From: Ruminococcus sp.
Lineage (GTDB): Bacteria; Bacillota; Clostridia; Oscillospirales; Ruminococcaceae
NCBI GenBank assembly: GCA_017516465.1
Contig: JAFXCR010000037.1
Coordinates: 1 to 64,000 of the forward strand
DNA: 64,000 nucleotides
Reading direction: 5' to 3'
Position numbers and translations under genes: made by a program. Below, one piece after another: positions 34,722-45,500 of this stretch (within the stretch, counting starts at the first letter, position 1; the number at the start of each line of letters is the position of its first letter). The notes beneath the pieces were generated by a model that saw nothing but the letters and a program-made list of their open reading frames with translations, made no database searches and was not told the DNA's origin.

Positions 34722-34737
34722 GGGATCCTCCCTAATG

Positions 34738-34765
34738 GCCGCCGATGGCTTTCACCATCGGCGGC
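34738..34765 (-). promoter_or_regulatory. intercistronic hairpin before class C sortase
   Basis: Perfect 11-base stem GCCGCCGATGG (34738-34748) with CCATCGGCGGC (34755-34765), no T-run, directly upstream of the sortase ribosome binding site. It could stabilise the 3' end of the abundant pilin message or lower read-through to the sortase. Confidence 0.6.
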
Positions 34766-34834
34766 ATGATTAGGTTAATTAGTCGTTTCTAATCTTGTTT
34801 ATTGCCGTCTGTGTGTTTTATTCACATGGATTTA

Positions 34835-36481
34835 TTATTCCTGTGTGTTCTTCATGCGCTTCTTGGAAATCAGGTATACGCCTGCTACTGCTACCATTGC
34901 ACCACCGCCGAGGTAGAATACTGTTGTACCGATACCACCGGTGCTGGGGAGTTCAGAGCCTGAATTATTTTCAACATTTGCTGTAAGACTTGATTCATCC
35001 TCATCAATTTTAGCAGTGAATGAAATTGCATCATCAACTAAAGGTGTACCATTTAACACGGTTAATTCTTGATCACTGTGATCTGCGGTTACTGTAAACT
35101 CAATAGGATCTATACCATTATATCCAGCAGGAACCTTAGTCTCTGTCAGTTTATATGTACCATCATCAAGACCAGAGAAGGTGAATGTAGTTAAATTATC
35201 TTCTAATGTAAATTCTTTAACCAGAACATAACTACCATTTACCTTTTTCTCAAGCTTGAATGCAGCACCAGCAAGTTCACTCTTATCGCTTGCCTTAATC
35301 TTATTAATAACAACTTCATATGTAAACGCAACTACGCTAACCTCTGGAGTAGTACTTGTTGTATTATCGGCTTCGCCACTTCCTGAGTTATAAGGATTAT
35401 TTGAATACTCAAGTAAACCTGTATTCCAGTTACCCTGTGAACCTAATTTTGTATTAGCTGTAAATGGAGCAGTATATTCAACGATTACCTTACCACCAGC
35501 AACAGCTTCTTCATAATCCTTAAGATCTTCAATTGTAAGTACAAAATCACAACCATCGCCATGAGTACTATGATTAGCTGTACATTCCTTATCAAAATTA
35601 TAATCAGCAGAAGTTAGCGATTTAAGTTTAGTGCCAGATGCATCAGCTATATATACATCCTTTATTGTATAATCTCCAAACACATCATTCTGTAAGTCAT
35701 CGTGGAATGAAAGCGTGTAATGATTATAGCTTGCATAATCAGAAGGAAGTGTCGCAACGAGTCTGAATGGAACTGCATCTAATTTGCACTTATCATGGTC
35801 GGCATCAGTTCCCCAGTCATAAATAGATGCATTCCATTCCGAAGGAATCTCCTTAGCATCATCACAAATATCACCAATAAGCTTATCAAACTTTGGATAA
35901 TCCTTTTTTACTGTAACTGTAAGTGCTGTATCTCCGGCGGTATCAACCATTACAAGTGATGATGTAGTATCAACTTGACCCGTTACTGTATCCTGTGCTA
36001 TAAGATAATAACCCTGATCTATTCCAGTAAAACTACCAGTGGTGGTAGTTGTTTCAGTTTGAATATCATTCTCAAGAATTTTATTATAAACAGCATCTGC
36101 AAATGTACGCATTGTTCCGGTATTTGTTCCTGTTGTTGAACTTAATCCTTCAATATACGTTAAGATAGCTTCATCAATTTTAGCGTTATCTGTTTCCTCT
36201 TCAGAAACCTTAGCGATTTCCTTAAGTATAGGTCTAAATGTTGGGTTGACAGCGTAAGTATAAGCGTTCTCTTCACCTGTAGTATCAACAGAAGCAGTTA
36301 AAAGCTGATACGCTTTATATGATTTAGAAGCATTTGTCTGAGGATCTGTGATAGTGATACTTGTTTTAACATCTTCTGCCGCATTTGAAGTCATAGCCAT
36401 CGGAGCAACCATGCAAGCTGCGAGGAGGGAAGCGGATGTTAAAGCTGCAAATCTCTTAAAAGTTCTTGATGTTTTTTTCAT
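34835..36481 (-). CDS. SpaA-type major pilin, LPSTG
   Basis: A 548-residue backbone pilin. Signal peptide (1-34), N-terminal D1-like domain with IDQGYYLIAQD. The pilin motif is Y195-P-K197 in VTVKKDYPKFDKL, the Lys used for polymerisation. A D2-type isopeptide domain follows (about 200-385: LSFHDDLQND, GKVIVEYTAPFTANT), then a SpaA/Cna_B domain (about 390-480) with E-box TYKLTETKVPAGYN that forms an internal isopeptide bond. LPSTG lies at 511-515, then a hydrophobic helix and the KKRMK tail. GGAGA precedes the ATG. Flanked on both sides by intercistronic hairpins. Confidence 0.95.
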   Translation of the reverse strand: MKKTSRTFKRFAALTSASLLAACMVAPMAMTSNAAEDVKTSITITDPQTNASKSYKAYQLLTASVDTTGEENAYTYAVNPTFRPILKEIAKVSEEETDNAKIDEAILTYIEGLSSTTGTNTGTMRTFADAVYNKILENDIQTETTTTTGSFTGIDQGYYLIAQDTVTGQVDTTSSLVMVDTAGDTALTVTVKKDYPKFDKLIGDICDDAKEIPSEWNASIYDWGTDADHDKCKLDAVPFRLVATLPSDYASYNHYTLSFHDDLQNDVFGDYTIKDVYIADASGTKLKSLTSADYNFDKECTANHSTHGDGCDFVLTIEDLKDYEEAVAGGKVIVEYTAPFTANTKLGSQGNWNTGLLEYSNNPYNSGSGEADNTTSTTPEVSVVAFTYEVVINKIKASDKSELAGAAFKLEKKVNGSYVLVKEFTLEDNLTTFTFSGLDDGTYKLTETKVPAGYNGIDPIEFTVTADHSDQELTVLNGTPLVDDAISFTAKIDEDESSLTANVENNSGSELPSTGGIGTTVFYLGGGAMVAVAGVYLISKKRMKNTQE

Positions 36482-36513
36482 AATAATTCTCCTTTAAAAT
36501 AAATTTTGGTTTT

Positions 36514-36547
36514 CAGAAAGGGCACGATCTCTGCCGCACCCTTTCTG
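36514..36547 (-). promoter_or_regulatory. intercistronic hairpin before major pilin gene
   Basis: Nine-base stem CAGAAAGGG (36514-36522) with CCCTTTCTG (36539-36547), no T-run, between the giant adhesin stop and the pilin start. It is a candidate processing or stabilising site. Confidence 0.55.
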
Positions 36548-36559
36548 TGGGTGGATTGT

Positions 36560-39500
36560 TTATTTTGCACGGCGGCTGCTCTGCCGACGTCTTGTACATG
36601 TGTATCCGGCTGCACTCAGAAGCATTATCATGCCTCCGAAGAAGTAATATGTCTTTCTGCCAACACCGCCGGAGGATGGCATCTGACCTTGTGCCTTTCC
36701 GTATAACGTATTTGTAACTGAAAGCTGCTTAACTTCGCCTTCTTCAAGTATCTCTCCGTTTTCATAATCTGTCGGGATATACGTTGAATTACCTGTTCCA
36801 CGGATAGGATTGCTGTTTGTAACTGGCTGACCGTTTTCATCACATTCAACGATGTAGTAGCAGTAGTAATTGCCATTTTCATCGGTAATCGGGAGATTCT
36901 CGATTGTCTTTTCCCAGTTTTCACCAGGAGTCAATTCAATAATCTCACCAACTTGTTCAGCTCCCTGTGGAATTCCTGCATCAACACTGCCAAGCTGAAT
37001 TGTAACATCGTATGTTGCTGTTGTTCCGTCTGCGTCCGTTGCTGTAACTCTGACGCTTCCGGGTTTAATTGGTCTGAGTATTCCGTCTGCACCTATTGTT
37101 GCAAATTCGGTATTATCAACCGTCCACTGAACTGCTCCGACGTTGTTTATCGCTTCAAGCTGGAGTGTTTCGCTTGTGAGAACAATATTATTTGGTGCAT
37201 CGATTGTCATTGAATCAATAACTTCGATTGTACCTTCAATTGTATCTCCGTTAAGACTTGCTGTAAATGTAACAGTACCTGTTTTAAGTCCTGTGATTTT
37301 GTTATCATTTCCGATCTGTGCGATATCAAATACATTATCATTGAATGTAAATGTTGCATCGGATGGAAGATCAATTATCACACTATTTGGTGTCTCACCA
37401 ACGTGAACCTTGAAATTCTTGGTATCCGTCTCGCCCGACTCATATTTCAGCTGGTAAGCTCCGATTGTCACATCAGCAGTTGCTTCCTGATCACCATATA
37501 CAGCCTTGACTGTAACTGTTCCTGCACCTTTCGCTGTAAGAACACCGGTGTTCGGATCAATTTCAGCATATTCGCTTCCGCTTACTATGCTCCATGTAAC
37601 AGTACCGTCAAAGTAATTAACTGTGAGCTGTACGGGTTCATCGCCTACTCTGAAATCATCAGGTATGCCGGTGATTGAGGGTTGTTGTTTTACTGTGTAA
37701 ATAATAATTTTCACTATACCAGATGACATTTTGATATCATTAATATGTATTTTATTTACATCAATAGGAGGATCATATGTCCTTTCAATCACATTGCCCG
37801 TTGGATTTTTCCAAGAACCACTCCAATTATTATTCACTGCAAAATTGCATCCGTCTCCTGTTGCACCTTCTGCAAACACAACTTCAATTTTGGTTACATT
37901 TTTATAACCAAGTGAATCAAATACTTTATCATTGCCTGCTGGTATTTCATCTGATTCAATTGTGTCTAATATTGAATATTGACTTGATGGTTCTTGTGCA
38001 ACCTGATTAACAGTTATATCCTTTGTAGCTCTTGCTACTTCGTTACCGTTAACCTTTGCAATTGCAATAATTTGTGTATTGCCTGCTGAAACGCCCTTTA
38101 TCTTTCCATTATTATCAATTATTGAAGCGATTCCGCTGTTATTCGAGCTCCACTCAATTGTTGAATTATAAGGCTGATTATTAATAGACCATGTAATCTC
38201 CTCGTTTACGTCAATTGTAGTTGTCGAAGCGTTAATGCTCATTTCTAATACGGTAATGGAAACTTCAGCAGTTCTGTTGTCTGATGTTCTTGCTCTTATC
38301 GTTGTTGAACCATTTCTCAAACCGGTAATTGTATTACCTTCGATTCTTATAATATTTGTATCATAATTTTCATATGTTACGCTTTCACTTGGATTAAGTG
38401 TTGCAGTTCCATTAATAAGAATCTGATTTTGTGAAACGGTCAATGTCAAAGGCTGAACATTTTTAACTTCAATAGTAATTTCTGCTCTTATTGAACCATT
38501 ATTTCTATCAGTTGCTGTAATTGTTGCTGTTCCGGCACCTCTGGCTGTCAGAACACCATTATTAACCTCAATAACACCAGTATTGTTTGAATTCCAGTTA
38601 AACTCACTCAGATTTCTTGTGCTGTTAAGATGAAGTGTCTGCTGAGTATTATCTGTTAAATTCATCTCGGTGTTTGCATTTACTAATGCAAGCGGTTTAA
38701 TGGTAAACTCTTTAACATCTGTATTTGTGCCGTCTGAAACAGTGACTTGAACTGTTATGTCATTATTGACATCCTTGGCTCTCAGAACATTTCCATTGAT
38801 TATTTCTGCGGCATCTGTGCCTTGTGTTACAGACCATGTTACTGTCGAACCTTCGGCTGCACCGCTGTAAGTAAGATTAAGTGTATCACCTTCTGTTAAA
38901 GTAGTTTCTGTGTTTGTAATGGTTATTTCAGAACTTGGATCGGGATCCGGGTCTGGATCGGGATCGGTTGAATCATTATAATATAATATTACGTCAACCA
39001 ACGCTGCATCCCATGTAATACCCCACTGTAATACTGATATTTGTGTAAGCGGATATGGTATACCATTAGTAAAATCAGTGCTTTCCAGATATAAGGTTTG
39101 TCCAGATGCTGTAATGCCATTATTTACATTGTTTCCATTAAACTGAATACAACCATCACCAGAAGCACTTTTAGAAAAGACTAACTTTATTGCTGTAATT
39201 GTTTTACCAGCACAATATTGTTGTACATTATGGGTACCATAGCTAATCGAGCCCAATTTTTCAGCTAATGAAATACTATTTGTATCCTCCGTCGCAAGAC
39301 GACTATATCCTGCTGAGAGAATTGAATATGCGTTTGAGAATCGGCTGCTGAACATTCCTGTTGTTGTTACTGCTTCCGGCTCTGGTTCTTCTTCTGCCGG
39401 CAGATACTGTGTCTTAACACCAGGTATCTCATAGAGTTCACCGGTTTCATAGAAGTAATAGAGACCAGCTGCTGCACCGACGAGGTTTGCATTGTAGTCA

Positions 39501-42500
39501 CTTGCTACTTCGTTAAGCATATAATCCGAACGAACATCAGCATATGACATACCATTATCGCGAGTACCGCCTACAAGTCCGCCAATAAGACGATTTTTAT
39601 CATCGTAGCTGTCAATTATTGTCTCATCATCCTTTACCTGCATATCAAATACCTGACCGCTGCCGGCTCTGAAATGAGGACGTTTAACTGATTCGTCTGT
39701 GAAATTAGTTATAAAGCAGATTCCGGCATTGTTTCCGCCCAGAATATAGTCCATCTGGCTCTGTGCCCATGCTGCTGCATTATCTGCATTAATGCCTACA
39801 TCTGCACCTTCCTTCTGGTGCTTTGCAGCTACAAGAGCAAGCGTCTGGAAACCTGCATTATATCTTGAACATCCCCAGTCGTTTATATCCTGATAATCTG
39901 AAGATGCACCGCCATTCGCATTAACCTTAGAATCGCCTGAATTAGTAAGCACATCTTTAACTGTATTCCAACTGCCGCCATGATATGCTGCGTTTACAAT
40001 ATGTGCTCCAACGCATACATTGTTCCAGTTGTAGCCGCCCCAGCCAATGCCGAGACCAGACATTTTACCGTCAAGCTTAGTCTTATAAGTCTGATATTCA
40101 TCAGTATTTTTTAATGCAAGTGCTATCCAACCTGCTGCCCATGCCATATCATCATTATGATCATCTGACTTGTAGAATCCAGGATATTGTACTCCCTGCT
40201 GAGTTTCATCAAGATTTACTCCCCATTCATTCAAGCAATATGGATTAGCTTCAGCATAAGCATAGAATTCCTTTGCCTTATTCAGATATCCCAGATACTT
40301 AGCATTTTCTGCATCCGTTTCCGGTTTACTCGGATCATAGAAATTAAGATAGCTAAGAGCAAGAGCTGCTGCGTATTCAGCTGCAATATCTGCACCTTTA
40401 CCACTTACCCAGTACTCTGCCTGTCCCCACTTTTCTTCAGGCTGTCCCTCAGGAATTCCCCAGTAAGCGTGGTCTGTATTTCCATGCCCCTTCTGAACAA
40501 GGATTTCAGTCTTACCTGTTTCCGGATTTACTCTTATACATCTGCTGAAGAAATCAGCATAGTAATCAGTAATCTTTTTAGAATGTGCTGTCTGTCCGAG
40601 TTCATCATACTGCTCTCTGAATTCGTATAAGCTCCAGCCAAGAGTTGAAGCTGAGAAGCCTGCCGGCAAACCAAACATTACATGGTCACCTGCATCATGG
40701 AATCCACCGGGAACAGTTACATCAGCATATGTATGACAATCATCACGCCAATAATATTCGCTGTTTTCATCTACTCCAGTACCGCACATAAGTCCGTCAT
40801 AGAAGTAAAGTGAATATTGAAGCAGTCTTGCGTAGTCATCCTGAACGCTGTCTGTACCAGTTGTCTGGGATCTTAAGAGCGTCTGACCTTCCGGCCAGAG
40901 TGTCACTACCTTTCTGTAAATTTTTATTCTAATCTTTTCCGGATAATCCTGAGCATTTTCCCAGAACTTCAAAATTGAAAGTGATCCGGTCGGGGTTTCA
41001 ACTTCAACTTTTTTGTTAGTGATTGTAAGCTTTTCTCCACCATTAGTTACACGAATCTCTGATGCAGATTCAAGCTCCCAGCCATATACAGAAGATTCTG
41101 TAAGTCTGTACTCATATCCGGGTGCGAGACCCGTAAGCTGACCAGTCCAGTTACTACTCTCTGTAAGAGTAAGAGTCTTCCCAGTTACATCCTTCCATGT
41201 ATCGTCCATCTTAACCTGAAGCTGTACTGTAATGCTTGAAGGCTTAGTTCCTTCGCCATTCCAGCTCTTTTCAACATCAACGCTTACTGTATCAAGCTCA
41301 TTTTCCACGGTAAGAGTTCCGTCACCTGATTGTGAATATTCTTTGCGTGTATATCCATCAACCGGAGCTTCAATGATGTAATAGTAGTAATCTTTGTATT
41401 CACCATTATTGTCACAATACTTTGTAGGAAGTCCTGTAAACTTGCCTTTGTATTTTCCATCATTACCCTTGGTAATTACTATTGTATTGTTTTCGTATAA
41501 ATTACCATTCTTATCCTTCGGCTGCATTGCTGCAAGTGCCTCAGGTGTTAATGCGGATATGTCTGGAATCTCATACGTTGACTGGTAAAGAGTAACTGTT
41601 ACGCTTGATCTGAGTTCTTCAAAACCTGTGTCACCAGACCAGATCTTTTCAACAGTTACATCTCTTTCATTATTGTCAACCACATTGGTTATTGTAAGAG
41701 TGTTGACTGTTGAATTATTTTCTGTTCCGGATTCATTGTTGTCACCGGATTCTGTACCGGTTTCGCCTTCTGTTCCAGTGCTTTCGCCGGATTCTGTACC
41801 GGTTTCGCCTTCTGTTCCGGATTCTGTGCTTTCATCAGTTTCATCAATCACTGCCGTTTCATCTTCAAGTGAAGCTGTTGCAGCAGGTGTGTATGATGAA
41901 TCAACGAAAACATATTCACCATCTGTTGTGGTTATTTTTACATAACGAACAACTGCTTTATTATCAGTCCAGTTTTGTATTTCAATTTTAGTCAGTGGTG
42001 AAATATTCCAATTATTATTACTATACTTGAAATAAGAGCTATTAACTGCACTACCAGAAGTTTTATCATACCCCGATGTAATACCAAGTTCATTTTCAGA
42101 ATTACCTATATACATCCGAAGGTCTGGTGACTCATTCCAAGACTCGATTACTATCTCTATTCCCGTAACATTTGATATATTTAGCTGATCTCCATTTGAC
42201 ATGAAAACCTTTGCTATATGTTCATCATTTTGATTTACAACACTTAGTCCGTTACCAGTATTTCCAGAGTCTCCAGTATTTCCAGAGTCTCCGTTGTTTC
42301 CGGAATTTCCTGAGCCGCCAGAATTATCTTCCTCCTGTTCAGTCAGTTCAGCCTTGTATTCCTTGCTTTCTTCATCGTAGTATACTCTGAAATAGATTCT
42401 ACCAGGATTCTTATACCACTTGTTGGGATCGCTGTGTTTTGGTATCGTTGTTTCAATCAGATAGTAATTGCCTACTTTAAGCAAGTTATCTTCAACGTAC

Positions 42501-45500
42501 TTATCAGGAACATTCTCGTTAAATTCAATCTTTTTGAGACCATTTTCAACTGCAATATCTTCCTGAATAAGTGTACCGTCTTTTGCATAAAGATCAAATA
42601 CAGCACCGTCAAGTCGTTCTCCGTTTTCATTAAGCTTTTCAAGCTCTATTTCCGTACCACCGATAAGAGGTTTGTTTACCATCACGATAACACGGTTTTC
42701 AATAAGATCAAGTTCATTATTAAGCTGATCTGCACTTGCACCGTAATATACCTTACTGCCGTCATATTTGAAGTAAATATCAGGAGCCTTTGTATACTTG
42801 ATACTCGAATCAGTTTCACTGATACAGTATGTAGTGCCTATATCAAGCTTTGATACATCAATGATCTGCTCACTTGTTTCTTCATCCCATGACCAGAGAG
42901 ATTCGCCATTATCATTTGTAGAAGGTGTAAGTGTAATCGTAACATTCTTAACAGAATCTCCGTTTTCGTCAACCTTCTTGAAATGCAGTCCGGGATTATT
43001 TTCAAACGTAACATTGTTTTCAGGCATTGGTACAATCATTAGCGTATCAGGATTGTAATAATACTTCTTATCAGATATTTCGATTATACCAGCTTCTGTC
43101 GGAACAGTTATTGTTGTATTTTCATTATAAGTTATGGACGTTACTTTTTGTTTATTTGTTTCAGTATCAAACTCCATATAGAGTTCGAATGTTTCCTGAA
43201 CATTATTATCATCGTCCAGTACTTCAATGATTCTTATGTTGCGGTTTATTCCAGTACCGTCAAGTCCGTAGCTGATTCTTAGCTTTGTTGAATATGTTTC
43301 AGTTGTAGTTTCGCCATCAATCTTATTTACAGTTATATTTGTATCAACAACAGTTGGATAACGATCGTTGTACACATTATCAAGATCAATTGTTTCACTT
43401 ACTAAAACCTGATACTTGACTTCATCATCAGACTTGAAAAATCCCTTAGGAGGTTCTATCTCTTCGATAATGTATTCATGCTCAAGAACCTTTACCTGTT
43501 CTGGTAATGTCGGAACAGAAGCCGCATCTGTCAGAGCTGTTATCGAATAAGACTGAATCGGCAGATAAGAACCATCTCTTGGTTTTATTGTGATTCTTGC
43601 TACATTCTTCTGATTGAGTCCACTTACCGTAAATACACCATTTTCAAATTTACCGTTTCGTGTATCTCCGATAGCCTGATAATTTCCGTTTTCATATTTA
43701 TACAGCCAATAATCAACTTCAGCATTCGGATTTGCTGCGTTTGAGTGAAGTGTGAATGAGAATCCATCAAGATGATTCATCCAGTCTTCATCAAGAATAA
43801 TGTCATAAGAATGATCTGCGTTTTCTTCAATTTCAAATGGAGCATTTTTTGTAACACTCTTGCATGGTTCAGTATAGGTTACATCGTAAGAATTAATCTT
43901 GACCGCTGCCTTAACTGCCTCAATGACGATCTTTGTAATATCTTCGTTCTCAGGACAGTAAATAACATTATTTATATTGTTGCCATTAACCGTTGTATTA
44001 CCCTTTTCTGCATCATCACTGCCATAGAATGTTACTTTAAGAGTGTAGTTGTTATTATTATTGATATTTGTCGTATTAAGTTTTATGTTTTCAATTGTCT
44101 TTCCATCAGGAGCCGTTATGGTATATGTTTCCTGTTCTCCTTCAACGGAAAGGACATTTATGCCTCTTCTTAAGCTGAATGTAACTGTTTCAGCCAGACT
44201 TGAAGCTGTTGCAGCAGGATCTGTAACGTTAATCGTCTTCGTCAGTTCCTTTGAAACATTATTGAATGATACTGTTGCCGTAATTATATATTCACCAGCA
44301 TATCGAGGTGTAAATGATGAATTGTAATGATTATCATTATTAGGTCCCTGAATTCTGTATTGAATATTTGAATTATTCGGAGCACCAGTTACACTCAATG
44401 TTACATTATTGTTTATAGTACACTGATCAGGTACTGAAATTGACATCTCACCGAACTGACCTTTAATGGTAAGCTGCTTTGTCACTTCGGGATTATTGTC
44501 ATTATTCAGATCAATCGTTGCCTTCACATTTACATCGCCCATATTTGTAGGCTTCTGCTCAACGTACTTTGTAGAAGTGCTGTCCTGTTTAGGATTACCC
44601 ATATCTCCGAAATAGAATTTTATTTTAGCACCTTCCGGAGCACCGGTTACTTCCAGAGTAACGTCTTCCGTACCTACGATATATGGATTTGGTGTTGCAG
44701 TAAAAGTTATATCAGGCATTTTACCTGTTATAGTTAATTGATCACCAGTTGTCCATTCCGGATTATTATTATTATCCAGATCAACTGTTGCCTTTATTTT
44801 TACTGCACCTTCCTGCATAGGCTTGAATGTATATGTTACATCCTTACCGCTTTTTGCTGTTTCAGTGTATACCGTGTTATTACTGATATCGTTGAAGTAA
44901 AATTTCACGGTTGCACCTTCAGGAGCACCTGAAAGCTTCATTGTAACGTCATCCTTACCAATTATATATGGATCAGGCGTTGCAGTGAATTCTATATCAG
45001 GCATTTTACCTGTTACATATACAGTGTTGCTCCAGAGATTTGTACCATTCAGAGAAACTTCCGCTTTAACCGGTATTGATTCACCGATCAGCCTCGGCTT
45101 TTCATATGTGTAGGATGTCTCTGAGCCGCTGTGTACCAGACCTTCATTATAGTAGAATTTTATGGTTGCACCAGTTGGAGCTCCTGTTACACTCATTGTA
45201 ACATCGTCAGTGCCAACTGTATATGACTTTGTAGCTTCTAAAGACATATCCGGAAGGGTTCCTGTAATAGTGGTTTCGTTTTCCCAAATCTTCTTATCAT
45301 TCAGATAAACCTCTGCCTTTACTCTTACTTCTCCAGTCTGTGTAGGCTGAACCAGAGTACATGACGTGCTCTGACCTTCCTGAATAGTTTTATAACCATA
45401 CTGTTCAAATATAGAGAATTTTACAGTCGCACCGTCCGGAACACCAGTTACATTCAATTCTATATTTTCACCGACAGTAAACGATTTCGGATCTACTGTA

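Noticed and set aside
39400..40900. GH9 as a separate gene with its own start
   Set aside because: The reading frame is continuous through both borders, with no stop, start signal or ribosome binding site at either edge of the domain.
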